The position numbers were made by a program, and so were the translations under genes. The notes beneath the pieces were generated by a model. The model had not been told where the DNA came from. It did not search any database and worked only from the letters and a program-made list of their open reading frames with translations. Of a stretch of 64,000 bases of DNA, positions 25,648 to 35,557 are shown in pieces (within the stretch, counting starts at the first letter, position 1; the number at the start of each line of letters is the position of its first letter). Source of the DNA: Paenibacillus nanensis (GTDB taxonomy: Bacteria; Bacillota; Bacilli; Paenibacillales; Paenibacillaceae); assembly GCF_003583765.1 (NCBI RefSeq), contig NZ_QXQA01000014.1, positions 1 through 64,000 of the forward strand, written 5' to 3'.

Positions 25648-25692
25648 AGGCGTTCCCGAAAGTCATCACTGACTTTTAGGAACGCCTGTTTT
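25648..25692. terminator. Bidirectional terminator between serine hydrolase and nagA
   Basis: AGGCGTTCC-cg-AAAGTC pairs with GACTTT-ta-GGAACGCCT around a six-base loop. T-rich DNA follows on the plus side, and the A-rich left flank serves the minus strand. Confidence 0.9.
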
Positions 25693-25702
25693 CGGTTATC
25701 CG

Positions 25703-26896
25703 TTAAATTTCATCCTTGCAGAATACCGACCGGCCGCGCACCCACGTCTGCTCCACGCTCAGTTCGGCGTTTGTTAAGACAAGATCGGCATATTTCCCTT
25801 CAGCGATGGAGCCGGTCTGATCAAAGATGCGCAGCTCTCTAGCAGGGTTGCCGCTTGCCAGACGGCTGACGTCTACTATATTCAGCTTCGTATGTTCCAA
25901 TATATAACGGAACGCTTTAATCATCGTTAAGCTGCTTCCCGCGAGGTTATTGCCCTCACGCAGCCTTGCCGTTCCGTTCTTTACAACGACGGCCAATCCG
26001 CCAAGCTCATAGGTTCCGTCAGGCATGCCTGCAGCTTCGATCGCATCGGTTACCAGGATCACTTTGTCAAGCGGCTTTGAGGCGAGCAGGATGGCAATAG
26101 CAGCAGGATGCACATGCTCTCCGTCGGCGATAATCTCCGCATAAATTCGGTCGTCCGACAATACCGCGCCTAGCGTCCCTGGTTCGCGGTGATGCAAGCC
26201 GCGCATGGCGTTATACGTATGAACCGCATGCGACAGCCCCGCGTCTGCGGCGGCGATGATATCTTTATAATAGGCGTCGGTATGGCCGGCAGCGGCGATA
26301 ATGCCGTTCTCGGCCATCCAGGCAATCGCTTCGACAGCGCCTTGCCGCTCCGGCGCCAGCGTCAGCATCTTAATGAGGCCGGGATGTGTCGCTTTCCAGC
26401 TCTTCAGCCAGTCAAGCTGCGGATCGATAATATACGCAGGGTTCTGGGCGCCTGGCCATTTCTCGCTTATGAAGGGGCCTTCCAAATGAACGCCGATCAA
26501 GGCCGCATAAGGCATCCCGGCTTCTTGATAGGAGGTAACGGCGTTCAGAACAGCCTCGATCGCTTCCTTAGACGCTGTCATCGTAGTCGCCAGCATTCCT
26601 GTTGTGCCATTCGACGCATGGAAACGCGTGATCCGGTCATAGCTTTCCCGGTCGGCGTTCATGAAATCGCCGCCGAAGCCGCCGTGGACGTGCATATCGA
26701 TAAAGCCGGGAAGCAGCCAGCCGCCCTTGCCGTCAATTCTCGCGACATCCCCTTGCAGGACTTCTCCGCTCTCCGAGTCCTTCGGAATAATCGTATCGAT
26801 ATTACCGTCTTTGACAAGCACGCCGCCTGCAACAACCTGTTCTTCCAGCACAAGGTTTACGTTATGAATGTACCAAGACGAGTTTGTTTGTGTCAT
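25703..26896 (-). CDS. nagA: N-acetylglucosamine-6-phosphate deacetylase
   Basis: This 397-residue amidohydrolase converts GlcNAc-6-P to GlcN-6-P and acetate. Metal and substrate motifs include GFIDMHVHGGFGGDFM, HLEGPFIS, AAGHTDA and HTYNAM, with the catalytic Asp in ILVTDAIEAAG. Its ATG follows the nagB stop directly with a GGAGG inside the end of nagB. The pair feeds wall or chitin amino sugars into glycolysis. The usual GntR repressor gene (nagR) is not beside it. Confidence 0.95.
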   Translation of the reverse strand: MTQTNSSWYIHNVNLVLEEQVVAGGVLVKDGNIDTIIPKDSESGEVLQGDVARIDGKGGWLLPGFIDMHVHGGFGGDFMNADRESYDRITRFHASNGTTGMLATTMTASKEAIEAVLNAVTSYQEAGMPYAALIGVHLEGPFISEKWPGAQNPAYIIDPQLDWLKSWKATHPGLIKMLTLAPERQGAVEAIAWMAENGIIAAAGHTDAYYKDIIAAADAGLSHAVHTYNAMRGLHHREPGTLGAVLSDDRIYAEIIADGEHVHPAAIAILLASKPLDKVILVTDAIEAAGMPDGTYELGGLAVVVKNGTARLREGNNLAGSSLTMIKAFRYILEHTKLNIVDVSRLASGNPARELRIFDQTGSIAEGKYADLVLTNAELSVEQTWVRGRSVFCKDEI

Positions 26897-27622
26897 TTAC
26901 TCCAGAAACCTCCCTGCTTCCCGATCTACCAGCACGATTAACCTCGGGTGTGTCTGCAGCAACGAAGCGGGAACCTGAGTCGTAATGGGACCCGTCAAAG
27001 CTTCTTTTACGATCCGGGCTTTATCCGAACCGCGCACAACCAGCAGAATCGTATTTGCCTTCAATATGGAGCCTACGCCCATCGTTACCGCTTCTCTCGG
27101 CACCTCGTCGATCGAAGCGAAGAAGCGGGCGTTCGCTTCGCGCGTCTCTTCCTTGAGCTTCACGACATGCGTGCCGGCTGTCAGCTTATCGTCCGGCTCA
27201 TTAAAGCCGATATGGCCGTTGTGGCCAAGCCCGAGCAGCTGGATATCGGCCGGACGCTCATTCAGCATGGCATCGTACCGCTTGCATTCCGCTTCCGGGT
27301 CTTCCGCCATTCCGTTAGGCAGATGGGCCTGACCGGAGGGAATATCTACGCGGGAGAAGAGATGCTTATTCATATAATAGGCATAGCTTTGATCGTTATC
27401 CGGCGTAAGGCCGACATATTCGTCGAGATTGTATGTCGTGACGCCTTTGAAGCTCACTTTTTTTTGATGATAGCTTTCTACCATTTTCTCATATATACCG
27501 ATAGGTGTCGATCCTGTGGCAAGTCCCAGCACAGCGTTCGGTTTTTCGTTAATCAGCTTGGTGAAGAGCTCCGCTGCGTACACATCAAGCTGCTCCGACG
27601 TTTCAAAAATTTTAAGCTCCAT
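26897..27622 (-). CDS. nagB: Glucosamine-6-phosphate deaminase
   Basis: This 241-residue enzyme deaminates and isomerises GlcN-6-P to fructose-6-P. Diagnostic motifs are GLATGSTPIGIYEKM, the catalytic Asp in TYNLDEYVGL, and GLGHNGHIGFNEP. It matches the short Gram-positive form that lacks the allosteric region of the enterobacterial enzyme. I choose the ATG at 27622 (GGGAGG seven bases upstream) over a longer frame. It is first in the nagBA operon. Confidence 0.96.
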   Translation of the reverse strand: MELKIFETSEQLDVYAAELFTKLINEKPNAVLGLATGSTPIGIYEKMVESYHQKKVSFKGVTTYNLDEYVGLTPDNDQSYAYYMNKHLFSRVDIPSGQAHLPNGMAEDPEAECKRYDAMLNERPADIQLLGLGHNGHIGFNEPDDKLTAGTHVVKLKEETREANARFFASIDEVPREAVTMGVGSILKANTILLVVRGSDKARIVKEALTGPITTQVPASLLQTHPRLIVLVDREAGRFLE

Positions 27623-27845
27623 GGTTAGGCCTCCCAATGTTTGGTGTTCTCACGCATTCCTTATGATTTAAGTGTATATGAAACGAAGAGGATAAACAAT
27701 AATTATGATTAAAAAAATCAAACAAATGATTGTAAAGATCATCATCAAACCGTATTTCTCCTCGCCATGGGGCAGAAGAAAAAGTTTCAAGAGTATGCTA
27801 TGCTTATCCATATCATGCAGAGGAACGGAAACAGGAGGAATGGCA
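27623..27845. other. Divergent nagB/fni promoter region
   Basis: AT-rich DNA (27655-27760) lies between the divergent nagB and fni genes. A plus frame runs through it from 27705 into fni, but no SD supports that start. I see no clear NagR or cre operator. Confidence 0.4.
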
Positions 27846-28913
27846 TTGAAGGAACGGCATGAGCCATCGGGCGAGACAGCTAAACGGAAAGGCGAGCATA
27901 TTCGAATCTGCTTGCAGGAGGACGTGGAAGGCAAAGGCGGCGGCACGGGGCTTGCGCAATACCGCTTTATCCATAACGCGCTTCCTGAGCTGAGCTTCAC
28001 TGATATCCGGCTGGACACCGAATGGCTGGGTTGTCTCATGAAGGCGCCTTTGCTAGTCAGCTCCATGACCGGGGGAACCGATGAAGCGGGAGCGATTAAC
28101 CGGCGTCTTGCGATTGCGGCGGAAGAAAGGGGCTGGGCGATTGGCCTCGGCTCGATGCGCGCGGCGATTGAGAAGGAAGAGCTGGCGGAGACATTCCGTA
28201 TTAGACGTGAAGCGCCAACGATTCCCGTTATCGCGAATGTAGGCGCGGTGCAGCTGAATTACGGATTCGGCGTGGAGAACTGCCGGCGCGCGGTGGAGCT
28301 GGCGGAAGCGAACGCGCTTGTCCTGCATTTAAATGGATTGCAGGAGGTTTTTCAGCCGGAGGGAGATACGAACTTCTCCGGGCTGCTGAAGAAGATTGAG
28401 GCCGTCTGCGCAAACAGCGCCGTTCCGGTAGGCGTGAAGGAGGTCGGCTGGGGCATCGACGGCGAAACGGCATACAGACTAAGTGAGGCCGGCGTTTCCT
28501 TCATCGATGCGGCGGGCTCCGGCGGCACGTCATGGAGCCAGGTGGAGAAGTTCCGCGTGAAGGATCCCATTCGCAGGGAAGCGGCGGAGGCGTTCGCAGA
28601 CTGGGGTCTTCCGACCGCGGAGAGTGTTCAGGCGATTCGAAGCCATCTGCCGGGCATAAGCTTAATAGCTAGCGGCGGGCTTGTCACCGGTGTGGATGCG
28701 GCGAAGTCTTTGGCGCTCGGCGCTAACTTGGCAGGGTTCGGACGGGCGCTGCTGCCTCAAGCCGCAGGTCCTGCAAAGGACATATCCCTTGATCTTCTGC
28801 TGCGCCAATTCGAAATTATAGAGTTCGAGCTTCGCACTGCGATGTTCGGAATCGGCGCGGGCACAATCGAAGAGCTGCGCAGTACGGCTCGGCTTGTTAA
28901 GAAAACGAACTAG
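27846..28913 (+). CDS. fni: Type 2 isopentenyl-diphosphate delta-isomerase
   Basis: This 355-residue FMN enzyme interconverts IPP and DMAPP for isoprenoid synthesis. The N-terminal KRKGEHIRICL, the FMN-site SSMTGG, GSMRAAIE and the conserved HLNGLQE with GVKEVGWGI and ASGGL segments are typical. AGGAGG (27833-27838) is only one base from the ATG at 27840 but seven from a TTG at 27846, so I choose TTG. It is unlinked to other isoprenoid genes. Confidence 0.93.
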   Translation: MKERHEPSGETAKRKGEHIRICLQEDVEGKGGGTGLAQYRFIHNALPELSFTDIRLDTEWLGCLMKAPLLVSSMTGGTDEAGAINRRLAIAAEERGWAIGLGSMRAAIEKEELAETFRIRREAPTIPVIANVGAVQLNYGFGVENCRRAVELAEANALVLHLNGLQEVFQPEGDTNFSGLLKKIEAVCANSAVPVGVKEVGWGIDGETAYRLSEAGVSFIDAAGSGGTSWSQVEKFRVKDPIRREAAEAFADWGLPTAESVQAIRSHLPGISLIASGGLVTGVDAAKSLALGANLAGFGRALLPQAAGPAKDISLDLLLRQFEIIEFELRTAMFGIGAGTIEELRSTARLVKKTN

Positions 28914-28978
28914 GCTTTTCTAATGTAGAGAACGGACTTCCCTGCTTTCGGGCGGAAATGAAGGAGAAGACAACAGCA

Positions 28979-30022
28979 ATGAGAACAATAGGTGAGAGAA
29001 GCGGATGGACGGAAGCGATAGCGAGGCTGGACCGGGGATGGGTGCAGGTGAAAGTGCCGCTGCCCTTTTCGCTTCGCTGGGTGAACAGCTATATCGTGCC
29101 GGAAGCGGACGGCTTCACCGTAATCGATCCGGGGCTTGGCACCGCGGAGGCCAAAGCGCTATGGGAGGATGTGCTGGCAGGCCTCGGCATCGAATGGAAA
29201 GCGATAAAACGGGTATTGCTGACGCATCAGCATCCCGACCATTACGGTCTTGCGGGGTATGTTCAACAGAAGAGCGGCTGCGAAGTATGGATGAGCCGGC
29301 GTGCCCATGCTTACGCGAGACGCTTATGGGGCCCGGGAAGCGACTTCCCTTCCGCGCTTCGCGAGCTCTACTTGGAGCACGGAATGCCAGGTGAAGTGAT
29401 GGATTCGATCGAAGCGAATCTGGACAGCTTTATCGCCCGCGTGCTGCCGGAGCCGCAAGTTACCTACATGGAAGCGGGAGAGACGATCAGGCTCGGAGAC
29501 TTAAACTGGGAGATGATTGACGCGCCGGGGCATGCTTTCGGCCAGCTTTGCTTTTATCAGAGAGACATTCGGTGGATGATTTGCGGAGATCAAGTGCTGC
29601 CGCGCATAACACCGAATGTCAGCGTCGTGCCGGGGGAAGAGAAGGATCCGTTGGCCGCGTTCCTTAACAGCCTAGAAACGCTGAAAGCCTATGAAGTGGA
29701 CTATGCGCTGCCGGGACATCGCGATCCGTTCGAAGCGTTTAGGACTAGAATCGACGAGCTGATCCGTCACCATGATCGAAGGCTGAAGGAAATGGAAGAA
29801 CTGCTCGCGCAAGAGCCCCAAACCGCTTTCGACCTATGCGAGAAGCTGTTCGGGGCTCGTCTGCGGGAGAATCCGCATAACCTGCGGTTTGCCATGTCGG
29901 AGACGCTGGCTCATTTATATTATTTGGAGCAGCGCGGACGGGTCCGCGCCGTTCGGGCTTCCGGCAGCGCGGTTGTCTTCCTTGCGGACGCGGCTAACGG
30001 TCGCGGAAATCCTGAGGCGTGA
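28979..30022 (+). CDS. MBL-fold metallo-hydrolase
   Basis: This 347-residue hydrolase carries the metallo-beta-lactamase motif THQHPDHYG, a downstream metal-ligand His in APGHAFGQ and another in LPGHRDPF. A helical C-terminal region follows, as in glyoxalase-II-like and lactonase members with a winged tail. Substrate unknown. I prefer ATG 28979 (AAGGAG upstream); ATG 28958 adds seven residues with a poor SD. Its last 29 bases overlap the 3' end of the yesN-like gene on the other strand. Confidence 0.88.
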   Translation: MRTIGERSGWTEAIARLDRGWVQVKVPLPFSLRWVNSYIVPEADGFTVIDPGLGTAEAKALWEDVLAGLGIEWKAIKRVLLTHQHPDHYGLAGYVQQKSGCEVWMSRRAHAYARRLWGPGSDFPSALRELYLEHGMPGEVMDSIEANLDSFIARVLPEPQVTYMEAGETIRLGDLNWEMIDAPGHAFGQLCFYQRDIRWMICGDQVLPRITPNVSVVPGEEKDPLAAFLNSLETLKAYEVDYALPGHRDPFEAFRTRIDELIRHHDRRLKEMEELLAQEPQTAFDLCEKLFGARLRENPHNLRFAMSETLAHLYYLEQRGRVRAVRASGSAVVFLADAANGRGNPEA

Positions 30023-31619
30023 TGCCGTACCGGTCCTTGAACACTTTAATGAAATAACTTGTTTTCTGATACCCGACTTTGGCGGCGATTTCGTATATCT
30101 TATCAGAGGATGACCGCAGCATGTGAGCGGCCGCCTCCATCTTGAGGCGGGACAAATATTCGCTGATGCCTTCCCCGGTCTCGAGCTTATACACTTTGGA
30201 CAGGTAGGAAGGGTTCAAATAGACATGGTCCGCAATAGATTGCAGGGATGCGTCCGCCAGGTGGTTCGAGACGTATTCCTGCACCTTCTGAATAAGTCCC
30301 GTCCGGGAATCCTGCGTACGGTCCGTCATGCAGGCTTTATAGGCCGCAATCGCATCGTTTATCCACGATCTTAGCTGAGCGATCGTATGAAAGCGGGGGC
30401 CGCTTAGCAATTGATTAAATTCCTGTCCGAGACATTCCGACAGCCAAAGCTTGTTCTTATGGACCGCATAGCTGAGCGAGCTGACGACCGCGTAATACGT
30501 CTCCAGGATGTGCTCGTGGGAATCGCCGCGTTTCCGCTCTAATTCCTCGAATATATCGTCGAGCTTCCGGCTCACACCGTCCCACTGGCCGGCCTCAAGC
30601 AGATGGTTAAGCAGCGGCGGATGATAAAGCTGGGTAAGAGAGTTCGCCTCTCCTTCGCCGTGTTGCTGTTCCTCGCTGAGCGTCAGCAGGAAATCCCTCT
30701 CTCCGCCGATACGCTGGCGGAAGCTTCCAAGCAAGCTTTCATAATAGGCAGACAGCTTCTCCGGGAACGTTCCTTGCTTACTTAGAACAAGGGAGACCGT
30801 TCCTTTCAAATAAAGCTTCACATAGTGCTGAAGATGAGCAACCTTCTGCTCAATCGTTTGCGGGACCATCGCTTGCGCCATGCGGGCTTCAGGCAAATTC
30901 GGTCTCGGCAGAATAAGAAACACATAATAGCCGTATTCGTCCTTCACATACCACAGCTGATGGTCTTCGAAAATTTCCTCCGCGATATTGCATACCGCAT
31001 ATTCAAGCAGAGAGCTGTCGCTCTCGGATTGCTCGTAGAAATAATCCTCCATCCGAAGCAGCATCATACAGTAGGGCGAGTTCCATCCGATGCTGAGCTC
31101 CATCATTGAGAGCTGCTGCATCAGCTCGTCTTCCCGCACCCGGTCATTGCGAAGCAAGGAGCTTAGCAGGTGCGAACGAAGGGTTGGCAGGTTGTCCCGA
31201 AGCGTTGCGAGTGCGCTCTGATGCGAGCTGACCTCGCGCCACCGGTTCTCCAGCTCGCCGATCGCACGCTTGACCGCTCCAAGCAGCTCTTCGTCCTCTA
31301 CCGGTTTCAGCAAATAGTCGCTCGCTTGGCTTTTGAGCGCGCGCTGCGCGTATTCGAAGTCGTTGTAGCCGGACAGAAGAATACATTTGATATGGTTCCA
31401 CGTCTCCCGGACCGTCTCGATCAGGTCCAGTCCCGACAGGCCGGGCATCCGGATATCGGTAATCAATATATCAATTGGCGTAGCTTTCATAATGTCGAGC
31501 GCCTCCGCGCCGGAGTGCGCCTGATAGACGTTCCCGATTCCGATGCCGCTCCACGGCAGCATCGTCGCCAGATCCTCGACCAGATCCGGCTGGTCGTCCA
31601 CAATCAGTAATTGATACAT
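29994..31619 (-). CDS. YesN-type response regulator (AraC family)
   Basis: This 541-residue regulator has an N-terminal receiver with D9/D10 and D55 (ILITDIRMPG), a long middle region, and a C-terminal AraC double helix-turn-helix (about 440-541; LQSIADHVYLNPSYLSKVYK and IYEIAAKVGYQKTSYFIKVF). With the YesM-type kinase upstream it forms a two-component pair of the kind that controls carbohydrate uptake in Paenibacillus. It likely controls the ABC transporter and glucanase divergent from it. Confidence 0.93.
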   Translation of the reverse strand: MYQLLIVDDQPDLVEDLATMLPWSGIGIGNVYQAHSGAEALDIMKATPIDILITDIRMPGLSGLDLIETVRETWNHIKCILLSGYNDFEYAQRALKSQASDYLLKPVEDEELLGAVKRAIGELENRWREVSSHQSALATLRDNLPTLRSHLLSSLLRNDRVREDELMQQLSMMELSIGWNSPYCMMLLRMEDYFYEQSESDSSLLEYAVCNIAEEIFEDHQLWYVKDEYGYYVFLILPRPNLPEARMAQAMVPQTIEQKVAHLQHYVKLYLKGTVSLVLSKQGTFPEKLSAYYESLLGSFRQRIGGERDFLLTLSEEQQHGEGEANSLTQLYHPPLLNHLLEAGQWDGVSRKLDDIFEELERKRGDSHEHILETYYAVVSSLSYAVHKNKLWLSECLGQEFNQLLSGPRFHTIAQLRSWINDAIAAYKACMTDRTQDSRTGLIQKVQEYVSNHLADASLQSIADHVYLNPSYLSKVYKLETGEGISEYLSRLKMEAAAHMLRSSSDKIYEIAAKVGYQKTSYFIKVFKDRYGITPQDFRDR

Positions 31620-31653
31620 ATCGCTTACAGCTCCTCTATGTTGGTCTCATTCG

Positions 31654-33396
31654 TTATGACGCCTGCTGCTGTCCCTTATCCGGCCAAGCCAGCTGTACCC
31701 TTACTCCGCCTTCCGGCCGGATGCGGAAGCTGATCGACGCTTCCGGGCCGAACTGGAACAGCATCCGCTGCCTAATGTTCCACAGCGCGCATCCGGTATT
31801 GTCATCCGGCGTATCCAGCAGGTCGCGCTCGAGCTTCTGCAGCGCCTCCTCGCTCATCCCGACGCCGTTATCCTCGACGGTCAGCGTGTTCCAGCCATCG
31901 GACGAGGCGCCCGATATCGTAATCAAACCGTCGCCGTCGTATTGCTCAATGCCGTGCAGGACGGCGTTTTCGGCGATCGGCTGCAGCAGCAGCCTTGGGA
32001 TTTCAAGCGACAGCATCGACTCCGGGACATCGATTCGGTACGTCATATGCTGAATATGGAAACGCTGGATTTCCAGGTAGCTCTCGAGCAGCTGCAGCTC
32101 CTCTTGAAGCGTGGCGGTAAGCTTCTCCACTCGTGTTGTGTAACGGTAATACTTGGACAAATGCATGCTCAGCGTCATGACGGATTCCTTCTTATCGAGT
32201 CTCGCCAAGCTTCGGATGAGCGCGAAGCAATTGTATAAGAAATGCGGATTGATTTGCGATTGCAGCTGCTTCACATTGGCTTCGCGGCGGCGCAGCTCCT
32301 CGACATACACTTTTCCGATCAGCCGCTCCGTCTCGGCGGCCATATCGTTGAACCGCTGGAACAAATAGCTGAATTCGTTCTTCGGATCGACGTTGATCCG
32401 CGCGGAGTAGTTGCCGTCCTGCAGCCTCTTCACATTGCGGATCAGCAGTCCGATCGGCCGCTGCACGTTGCGGTACAGCAGATAGCCGGCTAGCAGGCTC
32501 ATGATGAGCAGAAGCGTAACGGAACCGTAAAATAAAACCTGGCTTTTGACGATCGGCTGCAAAATATTTTCAATAGGAACGTAATCGACCAAATACCAAT
32601 CGAGCGTCTCGATATGCGCGAAGGTGACCAGGTAATCGCTTTTTTCAAATTTGACAATTTGATTGCTTGAGCTCGGCTGCAGCTCCTTCGAATGGACAAG
32701 CTGTCCGATATAGCCGGCCATCTCTTTATTCGCGCTTTTGTTCCGGATCGTCCGGCCATCGGGTCCCAGCAGGAACGGGTCGCCTTTGCCTGTTTCCTTG
32801 AACGTGTCCAAATCTTTGATAATATGCTCCTCGGGAAACGAGATTTCGACGATGATGCCGGCTTCCTCCAATTTGTCCAGCTTGTTGCGGGGCTTCACGA
32901 TATGGCGGACGAACCGCTGCTGCTTAAAGCCTTGAACGGTCATCTCCTCGTAACGCCAGTTCGGAGCCAGCAGCTTTTTGACGGTTTCCAGATCGTAGGA
33001 CAGGTACGTATTGGTCGAGACGAACTGCTGATTCGCGGGAGCAAGGATGCTGTACTGGGTATCCCAGCGCTGGGATACGTTCAGCAGGCGAAGCCGCTCC
33101 ATAATGCGAAGCCGTTCATCGTTTCGTTCGTAAGCGCTTTCGATTAAATGGAGCGTCTGCAGCTGCTGGATATGAATATCTTCGCTAAGCAGGAAGCCAA
33201 GAGAAGTGAGCGTCGTTACGCTCCGGTCGATCTCGGTTGCCAGATAGGTAATATCCTTTTGCTTCAGCGAATGCATCTCTTCTTTGATGACCTGAATGCT
33301 TGTCCGAATAGAAAGCGTATACAATAAAATAATGGGAATTAATAGCAAAATAATAAGAGACATAATTTTAGCGAACGTGTTTTCTCTTAACCGCAT
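31654..33396 (-). CDS. YesM-type sensor histidine kinase
   Basis: This 580-residue membrane kinase has an N-terminal span (about 10-32), a long outer sensor (dCache-like) to about 280, a second span, a HAMP domain, a His_kinase domain with QINPHFLYN and a C-terminal HATPase. GAGGAG five bases upstream fixes the ATG at 33396; the longest frame would run into the divergent gene. It probably senses a beta-glucan fragment or its binding protein, inferred from neighbours. Paired with the YesN gene 34 bases downstream. Confidence 0.93.
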   Translation of the reverse strand: MRLRENTFAKIMSLIILLLIPIILLYTLSIRTSIQVIKEEMHSLKQKDITYLATEIDRSVTTLTSLGFLLSEDIHIQQLQTLHLIESAYERNDERLRIMERLRLLNVSQRWDTQYSILAPANQQFVSTNTYLSYDLETVKKLLAPNWRYEEMTVQGFKQQRFVRHIVKPRNKLDKLEEAGIIVEISFPEEHIIKDLDTFKETGKGDPFLLGPDGRTIRNKSANKEMAGYIGQLVHSKELQPSSSNQIVKFEKSDYLVTFAHIETLDWYLVDYVPIENILQPIVKSQVLFYGSVTLLLIMSLLAGYLLYRNVQRPIGLLIRNVKRLQDGNYSARINVDPKNEFSYLFQRFNDMAAETERLIGKVYVEELRRREANVKQLQSQINPHFLYNCFALIRSLARLDKKESVMTLSMHLSKYYRYTTRVEKLTATLQEELQLLESYLEIQRFHIQHMTYRIDVPESMLSLEIPRLLLQPIAENAVLHGIEQYDGDGLITISGASSDGWNTLTVEDNGVGMSEEALQKLERDLLDTPDDNTGCALWNIRQRMLFQFGPEASISFRIRPEGGVRVQLAWPDKGQQQAS

Positions 33397-33560
33397 AGAT
33401 ACTCCTCGCTCTCGGTGGTAATAAACGTCTGCAGGAGACAAAGAAATTGGCATCGTTCCAAAGAACGTGGTCTATAAGCCTAGGAGAGAGTGCTGATAGA
33501 ATTATATTACAGGAGAGAATCGAAATTACAAACCAATTTTTTGGAAAGGGGCGGAACACA

Positions 33561-34520
33561 GTGGAGAGTGCGATCAACGAACCGCTGCAGCAGCAAAGCC
33601 AAATCAGCCGAAATAAAAAAGAGCGGAACAGAGAGAAGTTCAGTCGCACTTGGCCTTTGCATCTCATGCTGCTGCCGGCGGCTATCGTAACGCTTATTTT
33701 TGCGTACGTGCCGATGGGCGGACTTGTGATGGCGTTTCAGGACTTTAAGCCTTACGACGGAATATTCGGGTCGAAATTTATCGGGCTGGAGCATTTCCGG
33801 TTTATGTTCGAATACCCGGACAGCAAGGAAGTTATCGTCAATACGCTTGTCATTTCCGGATTAAAAATCGTGTTTGGCTTAATTGTGCCGTTTGTATTCG
33901 CTATATTGCTGAACGAGATTCGTAAAATGTTTTTCAAGCGCGTCGTGCAGACGCTTGTTTATTTGCCGCACTTTATCTCGTGGGTTATACTCGGCGCGAT
34001 TCTGACCGATATGCTCGGCAGCAAAGGCATCGTGAACACGACGCTGAACTCGCTGGGCGTGGAGACAATCCCTTGGCTGGCGGACGGCGATTGGTTCCGG
34101 TTTACAGTCGTCGTGAGCGATATTTGGCAAAACTTCGGCTTCAATACGATCGTATTTCTAGCCGCGCTGGCCGGCGTCAATCCGGCGCTGTACGAGGCGG
34201 CCGAGGTGGATGGGGCCAACCGCTGGAAGCAGACGATCCATATTACGGTGCCGGCGATGATTCCAATCGCTGTCGTGGTGGGCACCTTGTCGCTGGGCAA
34301 CATCCTGAACGGGGGCTTCGACCAAATCTTCAACCTTTACAATTCGCTTGTCTATGATAAGGGCGATATTATCGATACGTTCGTATACCGGACGGCTATC
34401 TTGAACGGACAATACAGCTTCGGTACGGCGGTCGGCATGTTCAAATCGGTGATCGGTTTGATTCTGATCGTAATCGCGTACCGGTTGGCTTACAAATTTG
34501 CCGGATATCGCATTTTCTAA
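33561..34520 (+). CDS. Sugar ABC transporter permease, LplB type
   Basis: This 319-residue inner-membrane permease has six spans. The EAA loop is EAAEVDGANRWKQTIHITVP, which contacts the ATPase. It starts at GTG 33561 (AAGGGG upstream); the open frame extends upstream into the divergent kinase promoter but has no SD. It pairs with the next permease and lipoprotein. No ATPase gene is in the locus, so a shared MsmX-type ATPase is expected. Confidence 0.94.
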   Translation: MESAINEPLQQQSQISRNKKERNREKFSRTWPLHLMLLPAAIVTLIFAYVPMGGLVMAFQDFKPYDGIFGSKFIGLEHFRFMFEYPDSKEVIVNTLVISGLKIVFGLIVPFVFAILLNEIRKMFFKRVVQTLVYLPHFISWVILGAILTDMLGSKGIVNTTLNSLGVETIPWLADGDWFRFTVVVSDIWQNFGFNTIVFLAALAGVNPALYEAAEVDGANRWKQTIHITVPAMIPIAVVVGTLSLGNILNGGFDQIFNLYNSLVYDKGDIIDTFVYRTAILNGQYSFGTAVGMFKSVIGLILIVIAYRLAYKFAGYRIF

Positions 34521-34550
34521 AACGAGACAAGAGAAAAAGGGTGAAAAAGC

Positions 34551-35429
34551 ATGTACTATAAGACGACAGGGTATAAATTATTTTCCGTATTCAATTATGC
34601 GCTGCTGGCCGTCATCTGCGTGTCCTGCATACTTCCGCTCATTCATATTCTTGCGGTCAGCTTCAGCGCCAGCGCGCCGGCCAACTCGAACCTGGTCGGA
34701 CTATGGCCGATCGGCTTTAATTTCGAGGCCTACAGCAAAACGCTTAATAATGATAACTTCCACAACGCATTGTGGGTCGGCGTAGAGCGGACGGTGCTCG
34801 GAACGGTGATCGGGATGGGGCTGATGACGCTGGCGGGCTACGCGCTATCCAAGGAAGGAAGAGGATTCCGCAGCCGCTCCATCTATATGTGGTACTTCCT
34901 GTTCACGATGCTGTTCAGCGGCGGAATCGTGCCGTCCTATATGCTGATCCGCAACTTGGATCTGATGAACACGATGTGGGCGCTCGTGCTGCCGCTTGCG
35001 ATTAATGTCTTCAATATGGTGCTGATGATGAACTTTTTCCGCGCTGTGCCGAAGGAGCTGGAGGAAGCGTCGCTCATCGACGGCGCCGGCCAATTCCGCA
35101 CGTTAATCAGCATTTATTTGCCGGTATCGATGCCTGCAATCGCGACGATCTCGCTGTTCACGATGGTGATGCACTGGAATTCGTGGTTTGACGGCTTGCT
35201 GTATATTACCGATTACCGAAAATATCCATTATCTACCTTTTTGCAAACCGTTATCGTGCAACAGGATTTCAATAAAATTAATCCCGATGTCAACGAGCTG
35301 AAAAACATTTCGCAGCGCACGGTGAAGTCGGCGCAAATCTTTATCGGCACGCTGCCGATCCTGCTTGTTTACCCGTTTTTGCAGCGTTATTTCGTAAAAG
35401 GAATTATACTTGGAGCTGTAAAAGAATAA
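34551..35429 (+). CDS. Sugar ABC transporter permease, YtcP/MalG type
   Basis: This 292-residue second permease has six spans and the EAA loop EEASLIDGAGQFRTLISIYLP. It follows the first permease by 30 bases. The C-terminal RYFVKGIILGAVKE is the usual end of this subfamily. It forms the heterodimeric channel for oligosaccharides delivered by the downstream binding protein. Confidence 0.95.
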   Translation: MYYKTTGYKLFSVFNYALLAVICVSCILPLIHILAVSFSASAPANSNLVGLWPIGFNFEAYSKTLNNDNFHNALWVGVERTVLGTVIGMGLMTLAGYALSKEGRGFRSRSIYMWYFLFTMLFSGGIVPSYMLIRNLDLMNTMWALVLPLAINVFNMVLMMNFFRAVPKELEEASLIDGAGQFRTLISIYLPVSMPAIATISLFTMVMHWNSWFDGLLYITDYRKYPLSTFLQTVIVQQDFNKINPDVNELKNISQRTVKSAQIFIGTLPILLVYPFLQRYFVKGIILGAVKE

Positions 35430-35498
35430 GCGACAAAATGGCATCAATGACAAAAAAGTGGTCTTTCAATGGTACATGCACGGAATTATGATTACATT

Positions 35499-35523
35499 AT
35501 AACGAATATGAAAAATTCGTTAT
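35499..35523 (+). other. Intercistronic hairpin before the binding-protein gene
   Basis: ATAACGAAT-atgaaaa-ATTCGTTAT is a perfect nine-base stem in the 128-base gap between permease and binding protein. There is no T-tract. Such hairpins often protect the mRNA for the more abundant binding protein. Confidence 0.65.
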
Positions 35524-35557
35524 TTATAACATTATTTAACTTACAGGGGGTAACAAA

